From: Lactonifactor longoviformis DSM 17459
Lineage (GTDB): Bacteria > Bacillota > Clostridia > Lachnospirales > Lachnospiraceae
Assembly: GCF_900129135.1 (NCBI RefSeq)
Contig: NZ_FQVI01000003.1
Span: 207,355-271,354 of the forward strand
Reading direction: 5' to 3'
Length of the DNA stretch: 64,000 nucleotides
Made by a program: the position numbers and the translations under genes. Under the pieces are notes generated by a model that worked only from the letters and a program-made list of their open reading frames with translations, did not search any database and had not been told where the DNA came from. Shown here piece after piece: positions 1-7,280 of this stretch; position 1 is the stretch's first letter, and every line of letters begins with the position of its first letter.

Positions 1-99
1 GCAGGTTCCCTGATTATTGTGATACCAATCCTCATCTTCTTTCTGTCTCTGCAGAGGTATGTGGTGGATGGTCTCACTGCAGGATCAGTAAAAGAATAG
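1..99 (+). CDS. ABC sugar transporter permease, C-terminal end (partial)
   Basis: The first 99 bases read in one frame to a TAG stop and encode a hydrophobic stretch followed by [15 protein letters not shown]. This is the usual ending of MalG-type (CUT1) carbohydrate ABC permeases; the complete permease at 31719 ends in the matching QKYFIEGMTGGSVKG. The gene starts left of the window. It lies 22 bases before the SIS gene, so the cluster 1 operon probably includes an ABC importer upstream. The family call rests on a short tail but a characteristic one. Confidence 0.75.
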   Translation, partial: AGSLIIVIPILIFFLSLQRYVVDGLTAGSVKE

Positions 100-121
100 A
101 AAAAGGAGGAGTAAGAAACGA

Positions 122-1264
122 ATGGTACGAGAAGAATACGATAACCCTATGGCTCAAAATGTGCGGGACGTCCCAGGTCTCTGTGTCAGCCAGTGCAGGC
201 TGATAGAGGAGGCTTCCCGTCTTACGGTATCTGCCGGGGAGATCTGGGATTTGGGCAGAATCATTGTGACAGGCTGCGGAGACTCTTATGCTGCAGGCCT
301 GGCCATGAAGCCGGCGATAGAAGTTCTGACCGGACTGCCTGTGGAAGTGATATCCGCAGTGGATCTGGCCCGGTATACTCCCTCGGAGCTGCTGACAAGA
401 CAGAAAGGCACCCCTCTGGTACTGGCAGTGAGCAACTCCGGAAAGGTAGCACGGCTGGGGGAGGCCATAGAGAGAGCGGGGAACTACGGATGTCTTACCG
501 TTGCCGTCACCGGCAGCAGGGAATCCAGACTGGCCCGTGTATCCAAAAAAGTAGTGGAGTTATCCATTCCGGAGTTTGTATCCGGAAACGGGGTGAGAAG
601 TTATCTGGTATCTATGCTTGCCCTGCTGATTATAGCAATCCGCATAGGGGAAGTAAAAGGCAGGTATACGATGGAGGCTTCCCAGAGCATAAGAGATGAA
701 ATCTGTGTCTATGCGGAGGAATTCAGGAACATAATGCCTGATCTGGATGAGCAGATGTTCAGGGCCGCAGAGAAATATGCTTCCAAGGAGCTGTTTGACT
801 TTATTGGATCCGGGGGAAACACAGGCACTGCCTGGTTTTCCCAGGCCAAAATCATTGAGGCTACAGGAGAGTGGGCGACATACAGCGACACGGAAGGGTG
901 GATGCATCTGAACTGCTTTTTCAAGCATCTCTCCAGAAAGCTTACCGTTCAGTACGCGTCGGCAAAGGGACCGGAACTTAGCCGGTCAAAGGAACTTATG
1001 ACCGCGATCTCAGAAATGAAGATGGATTTCTGTGTGATAACAGACAGCAGAGACCTGGTGCTGCCGGAAGGCACAGAGCGGATATGGATACCCGGCTGCC
1101 AGAAAGACTGGATGTGGCCTCTGCTGAATTACCTTCCTGTGTCGCTTTTGGCGGGTTATCTCTGCGAACTGAAGGGGGAGGCCTATGGAAGAGGATGCCG
1201 GGACAGCTGGAAGGTGTGCGGAACAACAAAGCTTCTCACAGAAAGCAGAATAGAGATTCTATAG
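122..1264 (+). CDS. SIS-domain protein (GlmS/FrlB-like sugar isomerase or deglycase)
   Basis: A 380-residue protein with two SIS domains, roughly residues 30-175 and 200-345. The first contains TGCGDSYAAGLA and AVSNSGKVARL, matching the phosphosugar-binding loops of GlmS isomerase domains and FrlB. There is no glutaminase domain, so it does not release ammonia from glutamine. SIS proteins of this size isomerise or deglycate phosphosugars or sugar-amine adducts. AAAAGGAGGA lies 11 bases before the ATG. It follows the ABC permease and precedes the YjbQ gene; a paralogue (37331) sits in cluster 2 beside the same partners. The FrlB/FrlD (SIS plus PfkB kinase) pathway for Amadori products is a possible analogy, but the substrate is not shown by the sequence. 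Confidence 0.8.
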   Translation: MVREEYDNPMAQNVRDVPGLCVSQCRLIEEASRLTVSAGEIWDLGRIIVTGCGDSYAAGLAMKPAIEVLTGLPVEVISAVDLARYTPSELLTRQKGTPLVLAVSNSGKVARLGEAIERAGNYGCLTVAVTGSRESRLARVSKKVVELSIPEFVSGNGVRSYLVSMLALLIIAIRIGEVKGRYTMEASQSIRDEICVYAEEFRNIMPDLDEQMFRAAEKYASKELFDFIGSGGNTGTAWFSQAKIIEATGEWATYSDTEGWMHLNCFFKHLSRKLTVQYASAKGPELSRSKELMTAISEMKMDFCVITDSRDLVLPEGTERIWIPGCQKDWMWPLLNYLPVSLLAGYLCELKGEAYGRGCRDSWKVCGTTKLLTESRIEIL

Positions 1265-1274
1265 GAGATAAGTT

Positions 1275-1679
1275 ATGATTAAGGAGTTCAGATTTTCTAC
1301 AAAGAAGGACGATGTCTTCTGTCTCACCGGGTATGTGGAGGAGGCAATAAAAGAGAGTCAGATTCAGGAGGGGATGTGTATGGTGCATATTCCTCATACA
1401 ACCGCAGGACTCTGCCTAACTTCAAAATGGGATGAAACAGATTTTGGGGATATCAAAGGAGAACTGCGGCGGATTGTGCCCACCAGGGTAGATTTTTGCC
1501 ACCAGTTTGACACTCCCGAGGATGCGGCAGGACATATCAAATCGGTTCTTACCGGCTGCACACTGCCGGTTCTGATCAAAGACGGAAAGGCCCTTCTGGG
1601 AAGCTCCCAGGGGATCTATTTTCTGGAATTTGACGGACCCAGAAACCGCATGTGCTATGTAAAGGCATTTGCCTGTTAG
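1275..1679 (+). CDS. YjbQ/UPF0047 family protein
   Basis: A 134-residue cytoplasmic protein of normal family length. It contains the signature HIPHTTAGLCLTS (about residues 38-50), PTRVDFCHQFDTPEDAAGHIKS and SSQGIYFLEFDGPRNR. YjbQ proteins have a weak thiamine-phosphate synthase activity reported for some members, but their physiological role is unsettled. GGAGATAAGTT precedes the ATG, and the gene starts 10 bases after the SIS stop, so translation is probably coupled within the operon. A shorter relative at 39103 in cluster 2 lacks the HTTAG region. Family assignment is firm; function is not. Confidence 0.85.
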   Translation: MIKEFRFSTKKDDVFCLTGYVEEAIKESQIQEGMCMVHIPHTTAGLCLTSKWDETDFGDIKGELRRIVPTRVDFCHQFDTPEDAAGHIKSVLTGCTLPVLIKDGKALLGSSQGIYFLEFDGPRNRMCYVKAFAC

Positions 1680-1723
1680 CGGAAGTATATGCAAAAAGTA
1701 AAGAAATGAGGTTATAGTTGTCT

Positions 1724-2710
1724 ATGGAAAGAAAAAAATTAATACTAAACTGTGATCCGGGGACGGATGATTCCGTATGTATTATTATGGGGCTTACTCA
1801 TCCGGGAATTGATCTGCTGGGGATTACGGCTGAAAGCGGGAACCTGCCTGCAAGTAAAAGCTGTGCCAATGCCCTCAGGATTCTGGAACTTATGGAACGC
1901 CCGGATATTCCTGTGGCCAAGGGAATGGAGCACCCTCTGGTAAGAGAGTATCCAAAAGATCCCTATTCCCACGGAAAAGACGGACTGGGAAATCATTTTT
2001 TTCCGGAACCTGAGTTAAAGCCGGATCCAAGATATGCGGCACAGATGATCATAGACCTGGTGGAGCAGTTTCCCGGGGAGGTCACCATCCTGTCTACTGC
2101 TCCATTGACAAATATTGCACTGGCATTTATGCTAAAACCAGACATTATTCCTATGGTTAAAGAGGTATATCACCTGGGCGGTGCATATGGGGTCACGGAT
2201 TATGCATTTCTCAATGCAACAGGGGACAATCCTATGAGTGAATGGAACGTTTATGTGGATCCTGAGGCGGCAAAGGCAGTATATGAGTCCGGGGTAAAGC
2301 TGACAACCATAGGCTTGGATGTAGCGTTCAATCCGGAATGGGTAAACATCCGGGAAGAGGCGCTTAAAAAGCTGGAAAAATTGAATACCAAAGCGTCCAG
2401 ATATGTGCTTGAGATTATAGATTATGTGGATAAGAACAATTCACTGCCGGACCTGTTCAATAATGGTCCGATTGACACGGTAGCTATGTGTGCGGTGATA
2501 CAGCCTGACATCATAGAAACCAGAGAGATCCATGTGGAGGTGGACACCAGTGACAATCAGCTCACCAGAGGAATGACCCTGTGGGACAGAAGAAACCATT
2601 TTAAATGGACACATATTCCCAGGATATGGACGGCCTGCGCAATTGACAGTGAACGCTATCAGAGAACCTTTGTGGAAGCCGTAGGGGGGAAACCCTATGA
2701 TGAAATCTGA
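1724..2710 (+). CDS. nucleoside hydrolase, IUNH family
   Basis: About 328 residues with the nucleoside hydrolase signature near the N-terminus, NCDPGTDDSV, plus HLGGAYG and EWNVYVDPEAAKAV. The family uses calcium bound by the Asp cluster to split the N-glycosidic bond of ribonucleosides into base and ribose. The first Asp of the usual DxDPGxDD motif is Asn here; the CDP and DD aspartates remain. A TTG six bases upstream (1718) is an alternative start closer to the GAGG ribosome binding site; the ATG was preferred. Overlaps the next gene by 14 bases. It is one of two hydrolases in cluster 1, and cluster 2 has none. Base specificity cannot be told. Confidence 0.85.
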   Translation: MERKKLILNCDPGTDDSVCIIMGLTHPGIDLLGITAESGNLPASKSCANALRILELMERPDIPVAKGMEHPLVREYPKDPYSHGKDGLGNHFFPEPELKPDPRYAAQMIIDLVEQFPGEVTILSTAPLTNIALAFMLKPDIIPMVKEVYHLGGAYGVTDYAFLNATGDNPMSEWNVYVDPEAAKAVYESGVKLTTIGLDVAFNPEWVNIREEALKKLEKLNTKASRYVLEIIDYVDKNNSLPDLFNNGPIDTVAMCAVIQPDIIETREIHVEVDTSDNQLTRGMTLWDRRNHFKWTHIPRIWTACAIDSERYQRTFVEAVGGKPYDEI

Positions 2711-3428
2711 CGGCACAAAGAGGGAGACACCAACCCTGCATAATCAGGCGGAGAAGGGGCAGATAGCGGAATGCGTGCTCATGCCCGGGGATCCGCAGCG
2801 GGCACGTTTTATCGCAGAGAACTATCTTGCCGATGCCAGGCTGGTCAGTGAGGTCAGAGGCATTTATGCCTACACAGGCAGCTGCCGGGGCAGGAAAGTG
2901 TCCGTCATGGCCAGCGGTATGGGGGCAGGATCTATGGGAATATACTCTTATGAGCTCTTTCAGTTTTACGGTGTGGAAAAGATTATAAGGGTGGGATCCG
3001 CAGGGGGATTATCTCCTCATCTGGCTCTCAGAGATATTGTGATAGGCACTGCATCCAGCACGGATACAGGATATGCCCTCCAGTACGGTCTGCCCGGAAC
3101 TCTTGCCCCATGCGGGGACTTCGGGCTGGCAAGAAAAGCTTTTGACTATGCCGAAAAAAAGGGGCTTGGGTGCCGGGCGGGGATGCTTTTTTCAGGAGAG
3201 GCCTTCTACTATGAGGAGGAAATTCTCAGAAAATGGGCACAGATGGGAGCACTGGCAGTGGAGATGGAGTCGGCTGCGCTGTATATGAATGCGGCAAAGA
3301 CTCATAAAAAAGCATTGGCAATTTGCACGATTTCTGATTTGGTATTCTCTGGCGAAAAATGCAGCGTGGAAGAAAGGCAGAACAGCTTTGATGACATGAT
3401 AAAGATGGCCTTATCTATAATTACATAA
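2697..3428 (+). CDS. purine nucleoside phosphorylase, DeoD type
   Basis: A 243-residue member of the trimeric/hexameric nucleoside phosphorylase family (PNP/UDP family 1). It shows the ordered motifs MPGDPQRARFI, MASGMGAGSMGIYSYEL, IRVGSAGG and AVEMESAALY, the last being the ribose-contact motif. The reaction is phosphorolysis of a purine nucleoside to free base and ribose 1-phosphate. Two ATGs three bases apart (2697, 2700) can serve; both overlap the hydrolase gene end, indicating tight coupling. It resembles housekeeping DeoD more than the other phosphorylase in this cluster (5416), so the two probably act on different bonds or substrates. Confidence 0.85.
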   Translation: MMKSDGTKRETPTLHNQAEKGQIAECVLMPGDPQRARFIAENYLADARLVSEVRGIYAYTGSCRGRKVSVMASGMGAGSMGIYSYELFQFYGVEKIIRVGSAGGLSPHLALRDIVIGTASSTDTGYALQYGLPGTLAPCGDFGLARKAFDYAEKKGLGCRAGMLFSGEAFYYEEEILRKWAQMGALAVEMESAALYMNAAKTHKKALAICTISDLVFSGEKCSVEERQNSFDDMIKMALSIIT

Positions 3429-3450
3429 TCGGGGGAAAGGAAATAAGAAA

Positions 3451-4455
3451 ATGGCAAGTTCAAAGTATACCGTACGGGATCTGGCGAGAGATGCAGGAGT
3501 GTCAATTGCCACCGTATCCCGTTATATCAATCAGGATTACGCTTCTATGAGTGAGAGTACCCGCAAAAAGCTGGATGAGTTAGCGGAAAAGAATGGATAT
3601 GTGAATGCAAAGATGAAAACCCCGGCCAATATCGCTGTGGTGATTCCTGATATTACAGATCCTTTTTTCGCACAAATCGTGGAGGCTGTAGAGAAGTGTT
3701 CCGAAACCTACAATTATAATGTGCAGCTTTGCCTGAGCCAGGAATCCTTTGAGAGAGAAAAGCAGTACATCAAAAAACTGATTCAGCAGAATGTGCAGGG
3801 AATCGTCTACATGAGTACTGTAAATGAGGAAAAAAACTGTTACGATATGCTCAAAGATGCGGGGAAGCCCTTCGTGGTGCTAGACAGCTACCTGTCAGAG
3901 TATAACGTGCCGGCCCTGGTATTCTCCAATGGCGTATGGGGCATGTACGAAGCAACAAAACATCTGATAGAAAACGGCCACACACAGATCGCGTATATCT
4001 CAGGCCTGCGTTTTCATATGTTTGAGCATTACCGGTATCAGGGATACGTAAATGCCCTGCTGGATTCCGGTCTTGCAGTGAATCCCAATCTGGTGAAATT
4101 TGTGGGGTTCGGTATGCTGGACGGAGTAAAATGCTTTCGGGAGCTTATGGAGAGTAAAAACAAGTTTACTGCAGTGATCTGTGAAAATGATGTGCTGGCA
4201 ATGGGTGTCTATAAGGTGTGCGCACAGATGGGGCTTGGAATCCCGGAGGACTTATCAATCATTGGCTACAACAATACGATACTGTCTGAGTGTGCCCAGC
4301 CGGCCATGACGTCGGTGGACCAGCACGTGGATGATATGATTCAGACAGCCGTGGATCTTTTAATGAAGCAGATCCACAATGAACCAATTACAGATAAGAT
4401 TATCCGGATTGCTCCGTCTCTTGTAAAGAGAGATTCTGTAAAAAAAATCAACTGA
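3451..4455 (+). CDS. LacI family transcriptional regulator
   Basis: A 334-residue regulator. Residues about 5-50 form the helix-turn-helix and hinge (YTVRDLARDAGVSIATVSRYI), followed by a periplasmic-binding-protein-like effector domain with NIAVVIPDITDPFFAQIV. It sits in line inside the operon rather than in front of it, between the DeoD-like gene and the PfkB gene, so it probably controls cluster 1 and its own expression. GGGGAAAGGAAA precedes the ATG. The effector is presumably a sugar or nucleoside breakdown product, by analogy with the family. Confidence 0.9.
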   Translation: MASSKYTVRDLARDAGVSIATVSRYINQDYASMSESTRKKLDELAEKNGYVNAKMKTPANIAVVIPDITDPFFAQIVEAVEKCSETYNYNVQLCLSQESFEREKQYIKKLIQQNVQGIVYMSTVNEEKNCYDMLKDAGKPFVVLDSYLSEYNVPALVFSNGVWGMYEATKHLIENGHTQIAYISGLRFHMFEHYRYQGYVNALLDSGLAVNPNLVKFVGFGMLDGVKCFRELMESKNKFTAVICENDVLAMGVYKVCAQMGLGIPEDLSIIGYNNTILSECAQPAMTSVDQHVDDMIQTAVDLLMKQIHNEPITDKIIRIAPSLVKRDSVKKIN

Positions 4456-4477
4456 ATATAGAATAGGAGAAGGAGAT

Positions 4478-5419
4478 ATGGCAGATTACGTGATTGCCGG
4501 CAATGCTGCTGTAGATAAGATAACGTTTGCCGATGGAACAAGCACCGGTTTTATGCCTGGAGGAGCTACCCTGTTTGCCCTTACCGGGATCCAGCTGTGG
4601 ACAGACAGTGTGCTGATGTGCGGGGGATTCGGTGCGGATTATATGGAGCATATGGGAGACTGGATGGAGCGCAACCAGATTGACCGGAGAGGATTTCATG
4701 TGAGAGATCCCAGAAATCCTTTAAATTATCTGGTGTACAGAGACAGCGGAGACTGGTATTCCTATACAGAATATGGAAACGAGCATTATGAAAGCCTGGA
4801 CTGTGATCCCCAAAAGGACCATTTGCGGGACTTTTTGGAAGGGACAAAGGGGGTCTACTGCTTTCGGGCGGATGATCCGGACTTTTTTGGACAGATGGCA
4901 GAACTGAGAAATGAGTTCGGCTTTCGGTTCATGTGGGAAATCAAGGCCACTATTACCGTGCCGGAAAAGCTTCCGGTGATCCGAAGAATCCTGAAGAATA
5001 TAGACGCATTTTCTATTAACCGCAGAGAGGCGTACCGACTGTTTGGTGTGGAGGAAGACAGCGAAGCCATCCGGGCTCTGCAGGGACTTGAGCTGCCTAT
5101 GGCAGTATATCGGATTGGATCAAAGGGACTTTACATTATCCAAGGGGAAGAGGTGTTTTTTGCCCCCAGCTTTCAGAAATATTCCGTGGTGGATGTGACC
5201 GGATGCGGAAACAGTTCTACTGCCGCAGCTTTTTACGCCTGGTGTGAGAATATGGATGTCTGCGGAATTGCTGCCGCGGCTAATATTACCGCAGGAATGA
5301 ATCTGCGATACCAGGGGGCCATGGAACTGACCCCGGAGAATAAGAGAATCGCCCGGGAGGAAAAGAAAGAGCTGGAAAACCGATACAGAGAAGGCATTAT
5401 GGAGGCAGGAATGGTATGA
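4478..5419 (+). CDS. PfkB-fold carbohydrate kinase-like protein with Asp-to-Asn active-site change
   Basis: A 313-residue ribokinase/PfkB-fold protein. The N-terminal part has GGATLFALTG (substrate-side Gly-Gly), the middle has FSINRREAYRLFG, and the C-terminal family signature reads VDVTGCGNSSTAAAF. In active PfkB kinases this is DTTGAGD, the last Asp being the catalytic base; here residue 245 is Asn (codon 5210-5212). The cluster 2 paralogue at 34713 has the same change. The protein may be a binding protein, a kinase with changed chemistry, or inactive. AGGAGAAGGAG precedes the ATG. Its stop overlaps the start of the nucleoside phosphorylase by 4 bases, a pairing kept in both clusters. Confidence 0.8.
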   Translation: MADYVIAGNAAVDKITFADGTSTGFMPGGATLFALTGIQLWTDSVLMCGGFGADYMEHMGDWMERNQIDRRGFHVRDPRNPLNYLVYRDSGDWYSYTEYGNEHYESLDCDPQKDHLRDFLEGTKGVYCFRADDPDFFGQMAELRNEFGFRFMWEIKATITVPEKLPVIRRILKNIDAFSINRREAYRLFGVEEDSEAIRALQGLELPMAVYRIGSKGLYIIQGEEVFFAPSFQKYSVVDVTGCGNSSTAAAFYAWCENMDVCGIAAAANITAGMNLRYQGAMELTPENKRIAREEKKELENRYREGIMEAGMV

Positions 5420-6330
5420 AAGAATCCATAAAACGGATAATTGATAGTTATGTGTACAAAGACCGTATGGAACCGGGAGGAATCATGGCCCCGGGCGGTC
5501 TGGTAATTGACGGAAAACCTGCTATGACAGGGATTGACCCTGACAAGGTGGGAAGATATGTAGTTATGCTGGTACGGGATCCTCTGCTTGTGTATGGCGG
5601 GGATCCCGCTGAGATTCTGGCCAAAAGACTGGAGAAGCCGGTATTGGCCGGCAAAACAGGACTCTTTACCACCTGGAGCGGATGGTATAAGGGAGCCCAT
5701 ATAACCTTTGTCAGCGGCGGCAGCGGCGCGCCTGAGGCGGAGCTGCCCCTGGTGGAGCTGATGCATTATACAAAAGCAGATACCTTTATAAGGCTTGCAG
5801 GCTCTGCTGCCATCAGCGAAGAGATACATAGCGGGGATGTGGTGATAAGCAGCGGAATCGTAAGAGGGGACGGAGTATCCAAGGTTTATATAGAACCTGA
5901 ATTTCCTGCCCTGTGCAGCCATGAAGTGGTACTGGCAATGAGCAAAAGTGCTGCGGATCTGGGCTGCAGGTGGCATGTGGGGGTTACCAGATGCTCTGAT
6001 TGTGAGCACGTGGGCGGCGGACGCCCGGCTGTGAATGGGTATATTCAGCCCTGGCACACGGAGATTATAGAGTACTATAACAGGGCGAATGTTCTAAATC
6101 TGGATCGGGAATCCAGTGTCATTGCCACACTATGTACATTGTTCCGGAAGCGAGGGGGCGCGGTATTTTCCATAGACAATAATATTGTAACGGGAGAACG
6201 GTTTATACCAGGACAGGGACATGATGATTCCATCCAGGTAGTCCTTGAGGGGCTTGCCAATTTACATAACATGGATGTACAGAAGGAGAAAAAAAATCTT
6301 CCCTGCTGGGTTCCGGAGGAAATAGAATAA
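5416..6330 (+). CDS. nucleoside phosphorylase-like protein (uridine phosphorylase superfamily)
   Basis: A 304-residue protein with VSGGSGAPEAELPL (phosphate-loop region), FIRLAGSAA, GDVVISSGIVRGDG and LDRESSVIATL, which parallels the EMES ribose-binding segment of nucleoside phosphorylases. It is longer than DeoD or Udp (about 240-250 residues), with an N-terminal extension of about 60 residues. The likely reaction is phosphorolysis of a nucleoside or similar N-glycoside. It overlaps the PfkB-like gene by ATGA, so the two products are made in step. The paralogue at 35617 also follows a PfkB-like gene with the Asn substitution. Substrate unknown. Confidence 0.78.
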   Translation: MKESIKRIIDSYVYKDRMEPGGIMAPGGLVIDGKPAMTGIDPDKVGRYVVMLVRDPLLVYGGDPAEILAKRLEKPVLAGKTGLFTTWSGWYKGAHITFVSGGSGAPEAELPLVELMHYTKADTFIRLAGSAAISEEIHSGDVVISSGIVRGDGVSKVYIEPEFPALCSHEVVLAMSKSAADLGCRWHVGVTRCSDCEHVGGGRPAVNGYIQPWHTEIIEYYNRANVLNLDRESSVIATLCTLFRKRGGAVFSIDNNIVTGERFIPGQGHDDSIQVVLEGLANLHNMDVQKEKKNLPCWVPEEIE

Positions 6331-6334
6331 AGCT

Positions 6335-7252
6335 ATGGATGAGAGCCAATACAGAAAAAATCTGAAGGTACCTCTGCATCGGGTGGATGTTGTTTTAGAT
6401 ACAGATGCTTTTAATGAGATTGACGACCAGTTTGCCATTGCCTATCTGATGAATTCCGGCGAAAAGCTGAATCCCGCTGCAATTTATGCAGCACCCTTCC
6501 ATAATCATAAATCCGCTTCCCCTCTGGATGGGATGAATAAGAGCTATGAGGAGATCAAAAAAGTTCTGGAACTGGGGGGACACGGTGGGAAAAAGGAACA
6601 GGTATTTTACGGGGCCGACAGATTCCTTAAAAATGAGACCGAACCTGTGGATTCCCCTGCGGTGCGGGATCTGGTGCAGAGAGCAATGGCGTATAGCCCT
6701 GAAAATCCCCTGTATGTAGTGGGGATAGCAGCTCTCACCAATATTGCCTCAGCTCTTTTGACAGAACCTGCGCTGAAGGAACGTATCGCAGTGGTGTGGC
6801 TGGGAGGAAATGCACAACATTCTGCCCACAACCGGGAATTTAATATGATGCAGGATTTGGCAGCCGCAAGGGTGGTATTTAACAGCAAAGTGCCGCTGAT
6901 TCAGGTGCCGTGTATGGATGTGGCAGAGCATTTTACGGTTACCCGTCCGGAACTGGAGTACTGGCTGCAGGGAAAGAATCCTCTGTGTGATTATCTCACG
7001 GGGATTACCATAGGAGAGATGGAGGCATGGGCAGAGGGAACGCCCTGGTCCAAGACAATATGGGATGTGACGGCAGTGGCCTGGCTTTTGAATGACCGGG
7101 GGCAGTTTATGGAAGAGAGGCTGGTATCCAGCCCGATTCCTGAATATGATGATACCTATACCTGCTGCAGGGACAGGCACCTGATAAACTATATATACCG
7201 CATCCATCGGGATGCGCTGATGAAAGATTTAATAGAAAAACTGACAAAATAA
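6335..7252 (+). CDS. nucleoside hydrolase-like protein, variant metal-site motif
   Basis: A 305-residue protein of the IUNH superfamily. The N-terminal motif is VVLDTDAFNEIDDQFAIAYL, in which the Asp pair is separated from the DTD by extra residues compared with the standard DTDPGxDD. Further support is LYVVGIAALTNIASALL, VVWLGGNA and the late KTIWDVTAVAWLLN. It begins five bases after the phosphorylase stop. The difference from the hydrolase at 1724 suggests a different substrate within the same pathway. Family assignment is good; whether it cleaves nucleosides is inferred. Confidence 0.8.
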   Translation: MDESQYRKNLKVPLHRVDVVLDTDAFNEIDDQFAIAYLMNSGEKLNPAAIYAAPFHNHKSASPLDGMNKSYEEIKKVLELGGHGGKKEQVFYGADRFLKNETEPVDSPAVRDLVQRAMAYSPENPLYVVGIAALTNIASALLTEPALKERIAVVWLGGNAQHSAHNREFNMMQDLAAARVVFNSKVPLIQVPCMDVAEHFTVTRPELEYWLQGKNPLCDYLTGITIGEMEAWAEGTPWSKTIWDVTAVAWLLNDRGQFMEERLVSSPIPEYDDTYTCCRDRHLINYIYRIHRDALMKDLIEKLTK

Positions 7253-7280
7253 AATTGTATGGATACAAGGGGGCAAAACT

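Noticed and set aside
5233..6057. Long minus-strand open frame of 274 codons
   Set aside because: It lies opposite the PfkB-like and phosphorylase genes, which have clear family motifs and coupled starts; the antisense frame has no recognisable domain or ribosome binding site.
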